From positions 1-23,289 of the forward strand of contig DATKEG010000197.1 in NCBI GenBank assembly GCA_035544515.1: 23,289 bases of DNA. Reading direction: 5' to 3'. Source of the stretch: DATKEG01 sp035544515 (GTDB lineage Bacteria > Acidobacteriota > Vicinamibacteria > Fen-336). Both the position numbers and the translations under genes were made by a program. Numbering within the stretch: position 1 is the first letter of the stretch; each line of letters begins with the position of its first letter. The notes under the pieces are model-generated. The model searched no databases, was not told the DNA's origin, and saw only the letters and a list, made by a program, of their open reading frames with translations. Of this stretch, positions 16,639 through 23,289 are shown one piece after another.

Positions 16639-17184
16639 TCAGAACAGCCGCGCCAGCTCCGGCCGTTTGAGGACCACGTCGCGGACGCGGTCGATCCAGC
16701 CCTCACGCCCTTCCGGGGGCAGGATCTCGTGCGGGACCTTCATCTCGGAGAGCAGGCGGTCCACGAGCTGGTCGATCGAGCGCATGAAGAACTCGTCCGT
16801 GTCGCGCACGCCGTCCGCCGAGGGCGCGCCCGAGATCGGGACCTTGAAGAGGACGTCGTAAGTCTTCATCCAGTAGGCCACGAAGCGCTCGTAGGGCACC
16901 TGGCGCCCGCAGGCCAGCATCAGGTACGCGTAGTTGTCCAGCACGCTGCGGTCGCACACCACGACCTCGTGGTAGGCGCCGGAGCGGATCTCCTCGGCCA
17001 CCTGGGTCATCAGGATCCAGGTCTGGGCCTCGAGCGAGGTCTGGCGGTTGATGGGCAGGGGCGAGAGCCGCGCGACCTCCTTCACCACGTCCACGTGCAC
17101 GCCCTGGCGCTTGAGGGCGCCGGCCAGGTCGTAGCAGAGCGTCGTCTTGCCGACGCCGTGGGTGCCGACAAAGGCGATCTTCAA
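16639..17184 (-). CDS. Small P-loop ATPase/kinase (AAA_28, NadR-like)
   Basis: 181-aa nucleoside-kinase-like P-loop protein. Walker A FVGTHGVGKTTL at 5-16, a helix ending GVHVDVVKEVARLSPLPIN, then VVVCDRSVLDNYAY, whose CDRS Asp-Arg motif is typical of NadR- and thymidylate-kinase-like folds. LSEMKVPHEILPPEGREGW near the C-terminus fits the same family. The frame starts with a TTG at 17184, where the conserved N-terminus begins; GGAG lies 3 bases before it, closer than ideal. It follows the OPT transporter gene by 25 bases, so the two are probably co-transcribed. Substrate unknown; a phosphotransfer or nucleotide-metabolism role is the family expectation only. Confidence 0.85.
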   Translation of the reverse strand: MKIAFVGTHGVGKTTLCYDLAGALKRQGVHVDVVKEVARLSPLPINRQTSLEAQTWILMTQVAEEIRSGAYHEVVVCDRSVLDNYAYLMLACGRQVPYERFVAYWMKTYDVLFKVPISGAPSADGVRDTDEFFMRSIDQLVDRLLSEMKVPHEILPPEGREGWIDRVRDVVLKRPELARLF

Positions 17185-17209
17185 CGACTCCGGCGCCTCG
17201 CTGTCGGCG

Positions 17210-19360
17210 TCACCGAGAGCCCTCGATGTGCGCCGTCGGGGGCACCGCCGGCGGCGCCTTCAGGGCCGTGCGGTAGACGAGATAGGCGACGCCCAGGAAG
17301 AGCAGGAAGCCGAAGAGCGTGGGCACGCGCTGGCCGCCGAACGCCAGCACCGCGGCGATCCGCTCCACCCGCGGATCCGGCCAGTTCAGGAAGGACGCGG
17401 CCAGGCCCATGATCGAGCCGCCGGCCACGAGCCCGGAGCTGTAGAGGACGCCGGGGCCCGCGTCGGACTCGGCCCCGCTCCCCCGCCGCCTGTCCACGAG
17501 CCTGCGGGCCAGGCCGCCCAGGAAGATCGGGGTGGTGCTCTCGAGCGGCAGGTACATGCCCACCGCGAACGCCAGCGCCGGCACCCCGATCACCTCCATG
17601 AGGATCGCGGTGAACACGCCGAGGAGGACGAGCCCCCAGGGAAGCTGCTGGGTGAGGATGCCCTTGATGACCAGGCTCATCAGCGTGGCCTGCGGCGCGG
17701 GCGCCGTCTCCGACCCGATGCCTTCCTGCACGCGGTAGCGGACCTCGCCCGCGTCGGTGACGAGGTAGCGGCCGTCCGGAACGCCCTCCACGCCGCCCAC
17801 GCGGGCCAGCCGGTAGGGAGCGCCGTCGGGTCCCTGTTGCACGGGCGCCTCGGGACCGGGCGCCAGCACGACGGTGTAACGCGCCTCCTGGATCCGTGTG
17901 TTCCCCTTGTTGATGAGCTGGAGCGTGCCCCCGATCACCAGCACGCTGGTGACGACGCCGACGATCAGCGCCACCTGCTGCTTCCAGGGCGTCCCGCCGA
18001 CCAGGTAGCTGGTCTTGAGGTCCTGGCTGGTGGTGCCGGCGTTGCTCGCCGCGATGCAGACGACCGTCCCGATGGAGAGGGCGGCCGCGGTGTAGGCGTG
18101 CCCGGTCCAGCCGAGCAGGACGAAGACGAGGCACACGCCCATGAGGGTGGCGATGGCCATGCCGCTGACCGGGTTGGAGGACGAGCCCAGCTCTCCGGTG
18201 ATCCGGGAGGAGACGACGGAGAAGAAGAAGCCGAAGACCAGGATCGCGATCGCGGACAGGACGGCCACGCCGATCCCGGGAACGGGCCGGAGCTGGGGAA
18301 GGAACGACATGAAGAGCGTCAGCCCCACCGAGCCCGCCAGCACGATCGAGATCGGGATGTCGCGCTCGGTGCGCCGCCGCGTCAGGCGCTCGTCCGCGCC
18401 CGACCGGCGCAGGTCGCGGAACGACGCGCGGAAGCTGTCCACGATCGTGGGCATCGCCTTGATGAGGTTGATGATGCCGCCCGCGGCCACCGCGCCCGCC
18501 CCGATGTAGCGGATGTACCGGCTCCAGATGTCGAACGGCTCCATGGTCCCGATGGGGACGGTGGCGGGATACAGCGGCGCCGCGCGGCCCTCGCCGAAGA
18601 GGGCGATGGCGGGGATGAGCACCAGCCAGGAGAGCAGCCCGCCTCCCACCATGATCGCGGCCGAGCGGTAGCCGATGATGTAGCCCACGCCCATCAGCTC
18701 GGGCGAGAGGTCCATGGAGACCTGCGCGGCCCGGTAACGGGGAATGGGCAGCTCGGCCACCCCCGGCCACAGCCGCGTGATCGCCGTGAGGAACTTGTAG
18801 CCGAGCGCGACGAAGAGGCCGTGGAACACGAGCCTGGCCTGCGCCCCGCGCTCCTCCCCGGCCACCAGCACCTCGGCCGCCGCCGTCCCCTCGGGGTAGG
18901 TGAGCCGGCCGTGCTCCTTGACGATCAGGTAGCGCCGGAGCGGGATCATCATCAAGACGCCCAGGATCCCGCCGCACAGCGACAGCAGCAGCGTGCGCGT
19001 CCAGTCCATCTCGAAGCCGAGCAGGACGAGCGCGGGCAGGGTGAAGGCGACGCCGGCCGCGATCGACTCGCCGGCCGATCCCGTCGTCTGCACCACCGTG
19101 TTCTCCAGGATCGTGGCCCGCCGGTGGAACACCCCGGAGAGCGCCCGGAAGATGGTGATGGAGAGGACGGCGATGGGCACGGAGGCGGAGACGGTGAGGC
19201 CGACGCGGAGGGCGAGGTAGACGGAGGACGCGCCGAAGATGAGACCGAGCACCGAGCCGAGCACGACCGCGCGCGGGGTCAGCTCGGACAGCCGAGCCTC
19301 GTCGGGCGTGTAGGGCTTGAAGGGCGCCGTCGTCGCGGGAGGCTCGGGGCCGCCGTGCAC
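17210..19360 (-). CDS. OPT-family oligopeptide transporter
   Basis: 716-aa polytopic inner-membrane transporter of the OPT/YSL superfamily, which imports oligopeptides or metal chelates by proton coupling. Many hydrophobic helices run from about residue 31 to 700. Family landmarks: VYLALRVGLTVSASVPIAVL (48-67), ILENTVVQTTGSAGESIAAG (84-103), LTYPEGTAAAEVLVAGE, NPVSGMAIATLMG (396-408) and SQDLKTSYLVGGTPWKQQ (445-462), a hallmark of the bacterial OPT group. A soluble segment at about 485-555 interrupts the C-terminal half. The GTG at 19360 has GGAGG about 9 bases upstream. Bacterial OPT members of this type are widespread and largely uncharacterised. A murein-peptide substrate is conceivable given the recycling genes, but those lie more than 10 kb away. 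Confidence 0.93.
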   Translation of the reverse strand: MHGGPEPPATTAPFKPYTPDEARLSELTPRAVVLGSVLGLIFGASSVYLALRVGLTVSASVPIAVLSITIFRALSGVFHRRATILENTVVQTTGSAGESIAAGVAFTLPALVLLGFEMDWTRTLLLSLCGGILGVLMMIPLRRYLIVKEHGRLTYPEGTAAAEVLVAGEERGAQARLVFHGLFVALGYKFLTAITRLWPGVAELPIPRYRAAQVSMDLSPELMGVGYIIGYRSAAIMVGGGLLSWLVLIPAIALFGEGRAAPLYPATVPIGTMEPFDIWSRYIRYIGAGAVAAGGIINLIKAMPTIVDSFRASFRDLRRSGADERLTRRRTERDIPISIVLAGSVGLTLFMSFLPQLRPVPGIGVAVLSAIAILVFGFFFSVVSSRITGELGSSSNPVSGMAIATLMGVCLVFVLLGWTGHAYTAAALSIGTVVCIAASNAGTTSQDLKTSYLVGGTPWKQQVALIVGVVTSVLVIGGTLQLINKGNTRIQEARYTVVLAPGPEAPVQQGPDGAPYRLARVGGVEGVPDGRYLVTDAGEVRYRVQEGIGSETAPAPQATLMSLVIKGILTQQLPWGLVLLGVFTAILMEVIGVPALAFAVGMYLPLESTTPIFLGGLARRLVDRRRGSGAESDAGPGVLYSSGLVAGGSIMGLAASFLNWPDPRVERIAAVLAFGGQRVPTLFGFLLFLGVAYLVYRTALKAPPAVPPTAHIEGSR

Positions 19361-19415
19361 CAGGTTGATCCTCCGGGCCGGGTCTGCGGCGATTCTAGCA
19401 GCAGCCCGCCGCGCG

Positions 19416-19445
19416 TTGCGCCTGCGCGAGCGGGCATGCTGTAAT
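19416..19445 (+). promoter_or_regulatory. Possible promoter for ferredoxin-like gene
   Basis: TTGCGC (19416-19421), an 18-base spacer, and TGTAAT (19440-19445) with an extended-10 TG at 19437-19438. A start site near 19452 would favour ATG 19480 as the translation start over GTG 19447. Visual match only. Confidence 0.4.
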
Positions 19446-19479
19446 CGTGCTCCAGGATGCGGTGCGCTCCGCTGCGCTC

Positions 19480-19794
19480 ATGACCGACTTCTACGAGCCC
19501 CACCAGAAGCTGGTGCGCATCGTCATCCTGGGCCGGGCCTTCGACGTCCCCGAGAACAACCTCCTCCTCCGGCAGATGCAGTACGTGGCGCCGGACATCG
19601 GCACGGGCAAGTACTGCTGGAACGCGGAGTGCCGCTACTGCGAGATCAGCTACCGCCGCCGCGCGGGCGAGCCGGAGCAGGCCGCCCTGGCCTGCCGGCT
19701 GAAGGGCCTGGAAGGCATGCGCATCACGAAGACGGCTCTCGAGATCAAGTACAACATGAGCGAGGCGCTGGCCAAGGCGCCGAAGGCCGACTGA
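19480..19794 (+). CDS. Small [2Fe-2S] ferredoxin-like protein
   Basis: 104 aa from ATG 19480 (115 aa if the GTG at 19447 is used). Four Cys fit the plant-type [2Fe-2S] pattern C-x4-C-x2-C-x17-C: CWNAECRYC, then LAC before RLKG. The preceding VRIVILGRAFDVPENNLLLRQ looks like the beta-grasp N-terminal half with the helix of that fold. The gap to the fourth Cys is shorter than in classical ferredoxins (about 28 or more), so cluster binding is inferred. No Shine-Dalgarno is seen at either start. The C-terminal region after the fourth Cys (ITKTALEIKYNM...) is family-specific. It stands alone, divergent from the OPT gene and convergent with the peptide operon; the redox partner is unknown. Confidence 0.72.
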   Translation: MTDFYEPHQKLVRIVILGRAFDVPENNLLLRQMQYVAPDIGTGKYCWNAECRYCEISYRRRAGEPEQAALACRLKGLEGMRITKTALEIKYNMSEALAKAPKAD

Positions 19795-19800
19795 GACCGC

Positions 19801-19840
19801 CCCGGTCGCCTCGCGTGCCAACGGGGATGGCACAACCGGG
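19801..19840. terminator. Nested inverted repeats between convergent genes
   Basis: Inner stem GTGCCA/TGGCAC (19815-19820 with 19828-19833, 7-base loop) sits inside an outer pair CCCGGT/ACCGGG (19801-19806 with 19835-19840). It is placed between two convergent stop codons (19794 and 19864), so it may terminate both units. No T-run is visible. Confidence 0.5.
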
Positions 19841-19863
19841 CCCACGACTCACGCGCCGCCGAG

Positions 19864-20841
19864 TCAAGCGTGCACAGGCCGCCGCAGGAGTCGTTGACCC
19901 GACAGCAGGGGATGGAACACGCGCTGGACGCTCCTGCGGTGCAAAGCTCGTTTCAACCGTACCAGGTCGCGGAATGCTTGATCGACCTGAGAGCGGGCGG
20001 GCGGACAGTCCACCGATTCGAGCACCATCGCGGCGCGTTCGAGATGCCGCTGTACGTCGCCGAGAATGCGTGACGCGCCATCCCCGAGTACGATCTCCCG
20101 CGTGATATGTCGCGCGGCCTCTTCGGGAGTCGTGCTCCGGCCGCCCAGTAACCGCTTGGCCACATAGTTGTATCGATTCCGGCCCAGGTCTTCGTGCACG
20201 TCTTCGAGATCGTCGATGATCTGGCCGCCAATGGCCACTTCGTCCGCGAACTGCGCCAGACTGGCCAGGTCCGCGGGCTGTCTGAGCTTGAGGCAGATTG
20301 CGGCAGTCCCGACTTTGAAAATGGCGGCGATCTCCGCGTAGCCTGCTGCGAGGTCCCCACAGCGGCCCTCCGGTTGGCACTGGAGCCGATCGATCCGGAG
20401 GATCGCCCGAGTGGTGCTCTCCAAAGCCCCGTGGAAAACGCTCCAGAAACGGCAGGAGCGCGCGAACTGCCTCTCGAACGCACGTTCGGCCTCGATCAGG
20501 AATTGGTCCGCCGCATAGAGCAATCGCCTGTCGGAGGCCTGACCGTCGAACAAGTCGTCCTGAATGCGCACGAACAAGAAGAGGCAGAACTGGCCCCAGA
20601 GGACGTCGCGCAGCAGGTTTCCCCGGACACGGATGCCGCTGCGGCGTACCAGAGCGCGCGGGAGCACTGTCCAGTACGGCGACTCGTGGTCGCTCACCAC
20701 ACGCCTGCGCGCAGCACCAGGCCTTGCGCGGCGGCGGGACCAAAGCTCGTCCTTCGGTAGCCCGACGGGCCAGGAACGCATCCATGAGGTCGCCCGTGCG
20801 CTCAGTTCAGCAAACGAACACCCCCGGGGCTCCGAGGTCAC
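19864..20841 (-). CDS. Isoprenyl-diphosphate-synthase-fold enzyme, ComQ-like candidate peptide prenyltransferase
   Basis: 325-aa helical protein with two aspartate-rich motifs: DDLFD (95-99, in FVRIQDDLFDGQ) and DDLED (210-214, in GGQIIDDLEDVHEDLGRNRYNY). This is the layout of trans-isoprenyl diphosphate synthase-like (class I isoprenoid) enzymes, in which the Asp bind Mg-diphosphate of an allylic donor. The N-terminal 60 residues are Arg-rich and not conserved-looking. GTG at 20841 overlaps the peptide stop (GTGA); an ATG at 20886 would overlap by 49 bases. The immediate partner is a Trp-rich precursor-like peptide, which parallels the ComQ-ComX pair of Bacillus, where ComQ prenylates a Trp. 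Whether it modifies the peptide or makes a free terpenoid is not shown. Lower GC than the left part of the window. Confidence 0.8.
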   Translation of the reverse strand: MTSEPRGCSFAELSARATSWMRSWPVGLPKDELWSRRRARPGAARRRVVSDHESPYWTVLPRALVRRSGIRVRGNLLRDVLWGQFCLFLFVRIQDDLFDGQASDRRLLYAADQFLIEAERAFERQFARSCRFWSVFHGALESTTRAILRIDRLQCQPEGRCGDLAAGYAEIAAIFKVGTAAICLKLRQPADLASLAQFADEVAIGGQIIDDLEDVHEDLGRNRYNYVAKRLLGGRSTTPEEAARHITREIVLGDGASRILGDVQRHLERAAMVLESVDCPPARSQVDQAFRDLVRLKRALHRRSVQRVFHPLLSGQRLLRRPVHA

Positions 20842-21107
20842 GACCAGCGACCGAACGGCCAGCGGCCCACCCAACTGCCGGGCCATAGGCGCATGTGCGG
20901 GTTCTTGTGGAACCCCTCCATGAACCCAGCCTGGTCGATGGGCAACTGGTCGCTGTGTACCGCTTCCTCCAGTGCGCGCAGGTCATCGGGGCTCAACGTG
21001 AACCCGGCCTGTTCGACGGCTCTCGCCGTATCCTTCCGGAGTTCCTTCCAGAACGCGGCGTCTGTAAGCGCCTTTCGGTACACGTCCTCCAACGTACTCG
21101 GTGTCAT
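20838..21107 (-). CDS. Putative RiPP/pheromone precursor peptide with Trp-rich core
   Basis: 89 aa. Residues 1-50 look like a helical leader: LTDAAFWKELRKDTARAVEQ then AGFTLSPDDLRALEEAV, similar in style to Nif11/Franean1_4349-type RiPP leaders (L-x-D-xx-F ... G-x-x-L-S/T-x-x-x-L-x-x-L). A linker (51-71) leads to the C-terminal MRLWPGSWVGRWPFGRWS, with Trp at 75, 79, 83 and 88, and GRW occurring twice. The start is well supported: ATG at 21107 with GGAGG 5 bases upstream. Its stop overlaps the start of the DDxxD enzyme, and the upstream kinase ends 2 bases before its ATG. The combination suggests a secreted, Trp-modified peptide. No protease or exporter is seen in the window. Coding status is quite sure; the role is inferred. 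Confidence 0.75.
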   Translation of the reverse strand: MTPSTLEDVYRKALTDAAFWKELRKDTARAVEQAGFTLSPDDLRALEEAVHSDQLPIDQAGFMEGFHKNPHMRLWPGSWVGRWPFGRWS

Positions 21108-21109
21108 AG

Positions 21110-23289
21110 CTACCTCCGCGGGGCCGCCGCCGGCGTCGTCGAGCGAAGACGCTCGAGGCGCCTCTGTGCGTCATGAACGAGCGGGCCCTTCCGGCCGCTC
21201 GCGAGGAATCGCTCGTAATGCTGCATGGCCGCCTGGAACGAGCCCTGGGCTTCGTGGATCTTACCCAGCATGACATGGGCTTCTGAGAACTTCGGGTCCA
21301 GCTCCAAAGCGCGTGAGTAGTGTCGTATGGCCTCACCGGCCTTACCGGCCTTGTATAGCGCCTCTCCCAGCCGAGCGTGAGAACTCGGTCTCGCGGGGTT
21401 CATGGCGATCGCCTCGCGGAGGATCTCCGCCGCGCCGCCGTACATGCCAACGCTGATCATGTGACCCGCCAGCTCCTCATGCTGTCGCGTCGGATCCCAC
21501 CCGAGCTCTTGAGCGCGGCTGGTGTAGAGCCGCCGGTATCGCTCGGCTTCCGGAATCTCGCGGTCGCGCCGGTGGAGCGCATACAACATGCCATACACTC
21601 CGGCGTCTACAGGAGAGATGTCGACCGCCAGGTGCAGCGCCTGCTTTGCCTCAGCGAACTTGCCCGTGCCGATGAGAGCGGCCCCTTGGAGCGTATACAG
21701 ATATGGGTAACGCCAGCGCAGGCGCAGGGCCGGCTCCAGCCCACCGAGCGCCCCGTCAAAATCACCAAGGCCGAGGCGAGTTTCGGCGAGGTTCACCAGC
21801 AGAATGTTGTTTCCCGGCGCGTACTCCAGCGCGGTCTCCAGATGTTGAACCTCCGCCGCCGGATCGCCTTCGAGGAACGCCCCTGCCCATTCAATCATCG
21901 CCTGCTCGAACGGACTCGCTGTCGGAAAGAGCTTCAGCAGCACGCGCTGGTGCTCCAGTGCTTCGTCGATTCGACCTGACGATACGAGGCCGGGAATGCA
22001 CCAGATCCGCGGAGTGACGAACGTCGGATCGAGTTCCATCGCACGCACCAGATACTTCGCGCCGCCAGGTTCGTGCCGGAGCGCATACTTGCTGTAGAGG
22101 AGGAATGCCTTCAGCGCCTCGAGGTTGCGCGTACCATGCGAGAACCAGGGCCGGAGGTCCTTGTCCGCTACCACCGTCAAACCCTCGCTTTCGAGGAAGG
22201 CCAGGAAGCTCTTCGCCGCCGTGGTGACCGCTTCGGGCAGCCGGGCCTCTGCAGTCACGACGGAATCGTGCGAAGAGCGCACCTCTCCGGTCGAAGGCTC
22301 CACCACGTTCGACTGCAGCCGATGACCTTCGCGAGTGGGAGTGATGCGTCCGTCGATCACGAACGCGAGGGCCTCGTTACGAAAGACTTTGTAAAGATCC
22401 GGTCCGCGCGGCGGCTCACGTTCGCCGATCTCGTTCTCGATGACGCCATTCAGCCACAGCGGGTCCACCACCGCGAGGCTTTCCACGCCCATTAGTTCGC
22501 TTACGAACAGCGCCTGTACGATCTCCGGCCAGGCAGCGGTATCCGTGGACCCGCTGATGTTATGCGGCATGAGGACGCCGATCCTGACGCTAGCCGGCGA
22601 TGCAGGCACAGGGGCCGATGCCCGGCGCTGCGTAAGTACGACCACGACGACCGCGACAGCCGCTCCGGTTACGACGAGGGTCGTCGCCCAAGCCATGGTC
22701 GGACGCTTCCAATGCCGTCCGCCGTCCACGGCATGCTCGTCGGCGTACGCTGCGTGGTCTATACGCCGGCGGAGCGCGCGTACGTCCACGAGCAGATCAC
22801 GTGCGTTCTGGTAACGCTCCTCGGGGTCTTTCGCCAGGGCCTTTCGCACGATGCGATCCAACTCCTCCGGCGCCTCATAATTCAGTCTCGAGATGGCGAT
22901 CGGCTCGCGGTGGAGAATGGCGTTCAGGATCTCCGCGTCGTTTCCGCTGAATGCCGGCCGGCCAGTGCACATCTCGTACAGCACTGCGCCGAAGGAGAAG
23001 ATGTCGCTCCGGCGGTCGAGCGGCTTGCCCAGGATCTGCTCGGGAGCCATGTAACGTGGAGTGCCGGCGATCCCCTGACCGTCGACTTCCGAGTCACGTG
23101 ACCGAGTGGTCGACGCCTCGGTGGTGCGGAGCAATTGAGCCAGGCCAAAGTCGGTAAGCAGGGCCCGTCCGTCGGCCGTCACCAGGACATTGCTCGGTTT
23201 CAGGTCTCTATGGAGGATGTCGTGGGCGTGTGCGGTCTCGAGCGCGCTGCCCACCCCCTCCGCGTAGCGCAGGACGTCGCGAATAGGCA
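21110..23289 (-). CDS. Transmembrane Ser/Thr protein kinase with C-terminal TPR repeats (5' end beyond window)
   Basis: 725 residues visible; the N-lobe with the ATP-binding loop and Lys lies beyond the window. Hanks-type C-lobe: catalytic loop HRDLKPSN, DFGLAQ (Mg-binding DFG), GTPRYMAPEQILGK (activation segment to APE) and RSDIFSFGAVLYEMCTGRPAF. All residues needed in this half are present. A single TM helix follows (TTLVVTGAAVAVVVVVLT), then a domain beginning RIGVLMPHNISG, then about 350 residues of TPR-like helical repeats, clearest at ARPSSHARLGEALYKAGKAG, EAIRHYSRALELDPKF and SEAHVMLGKIHEAQGSF. Kinase in the cytoplasm and TPRs outside is the usual topology for this Acidobacteria-rich architecture. 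It is the first visible gene of the peptide operon, so it may sense or regulate the peptide (inference), or be only a co-transcribed neighbour. Confidence 0.93.
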   Translation of the reverse strand, partial: PIRDVLRYAEGVGSALETAHAHDILHRDLKPSNVLVTADGRALLTDFGLAQLLRTTEASTTRSRDSEVDGQGIAGTPRYMAPEQILGKPLDRRSDIFSFGAVLYEMCTGRPAFSGNDAEILNAILHREPIAISRLNYEAPEELDRIVRKALAKDPEERYQNARDLLVDVRALRRRIDHAAYADEHAVDGGRHWKRPTMAWATTLVVTGAAVAVVVVVLTQRRASAPVPASPASVRIGVLMPHNISGSTDTAAWPEIVQALFVSELMGVESLAVVDPLWLNGVIENEIGEREPPRGPDLYKVFRNEALAFVIDGRITPTREGHRLQSNVVEPSTGEVRSSHDSVVTAEARLPEAVTTAAKSFLAFLESEGLTVVADKDLRPWFSHGTRNLEALKAFLLYSKYALRHEPGGAKYLVRAMELDPTFVTPRIWCIPGLVSSGRIDEALEHQRVLLKLFPTASPFEQAMIEWAGAFLEGDPAAEVQHLETALEYAPGNNILLVNLAETRLGLGDFDGALGGLEPALRLRWRYPYLYTLQGAALIGTGKFAEAKQALHLAVDISPVDAGVYGMLYALHRRDREIPEAERYRRLYTSRAQELGWDPTRQHEELAGHMISVGMYGGAAEILREAIAMNPARPSSHARLGEALYKAGKAGEAIRHYSRALELDPKFSEAHVMLGKIHEAQGSFQAAMQHYERFLASGRKGPLVHDAQRRLERLRSTTPAAAPRR
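21113..21117 (-). promoter_or_regulatory. Strong ribosome binding site of the precursor peptide
   Basis: GGAGG lies 5 bases before the ATG and overlaps the last codons of the kinase gene (GG of CGG plus AGG, then TAG). It fixes the peptide start and indicates translation in the same message as the kinase. Confidence 0.8.

Noticed and set aside
16448..16861. 137-aa plus-strand frame across the 16428-16638 gap
   Set aside because: It runs antisense into the ATPase gene, contains the strong hairpin, and has no Shine-Dalgarno or family features.
20842..20886. ATG-initiated longer form of the DDxxD enzyme (340 aa)
   Set aside because: It would overlap the peptide gene by 49 bases and adds residues read from the Trp-rich core in another frame; GTG at 20841 gives the usual 4-base overlap. 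Not fully excluded.
20895..21176. Plus-strand frames opposite the precursor peptide
   Set aside because: No ribosome site or motif; the minus-strand peptide has a strong GGAGG and overlaps on both sides consistent with an operon.
1..23289. CRISPR arrays, tRNA/rRNA genes, insertion sequences, integrases
   Set aside because: No regularly spaced repeats, no tRNA-like cloverleaf sequence, and no transposase or integrase translation noticed on either strand.

Overview
This is a very GC-rich (about 70% or more) bacterial window with tightly packed genes, many GTG or TTG starts and repeated 4-base stop/start overlaps. A TonB-dependent receptor, Tat-exported Gfo/Idh/MocA proteins, an NtrY/NtrX-type two-component pair and a Ser/Thr kinase fused to TPRs together suggest a Gram-negative environmental bacterium. 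I infer an Acidobacteriota-like lineage; no 16S or other marker gene is present to prove it.

Layout, left to right. (1) 1-2108 (-): a TonB-dependent receptor cut by the window start, with a G9 tract in its leader. (2) 2316-7003 (-): a compact operon yqeY > nagZ > SDR > ldcA > mpl, mostly peptidoglycan recycling. NagZ trims GlcNAc-anhydroMurNAc fragments, LdcA turns tetrapeptides into tripeptides, and Mpl reloads the tripeptide onto UDP-MurNAc. (3) 7043-13718 (+), divergent from it: an exported protein of unknown function, an orphan family-5 solute-binding protein, an NtrY-like histidine kinase, an NtrX-like sigma-54 activator and a Tat-exported oxidoreductase. The first three genes are chained by GTGA overlaps and the last two by an ATGA overlap. 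(4) 13750-16427 (-): two more Tat-type Gfo/Idh/MocA oxidoreductases, overlapping by GTGA. (5) 16639-19360 (-): an OPT-family transporter followed by a small P-loop ATPase, ending at a strong 14-bp hairpin. (6) 19480-19794 (+): a small [2Fe-2S] ferredoxin-like protein. (7) 19864-23289 (-): a lower-GC operon of a transmembrane Ser/Thr kinase-TPR protein (cut by the window end), an 89-aa precursor-like peptide with a Trp-rich C-terminus, and an isoprenyl-diphosphate-synthase-fold enzyme with two DDxxD motifs.

The most striking element is region 7. A helical leader plus a core with four Trp in its last 15 residues is translationally coupled to an isoprenoid-synthase-fold enzyme. This resembles the ComX/ComQ logic of Bacillus quorum sensing, in which ComQ prenylates a Trp of ComX, but here the partner gene is a Ser/Thr receptor kinase. 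I propose a candidate prenylated-peptide (RiPP or pheromone) system. A second hypothesis is that the orphan solute-binding protein and two-component system beside the recycling operon sense muropeptides.
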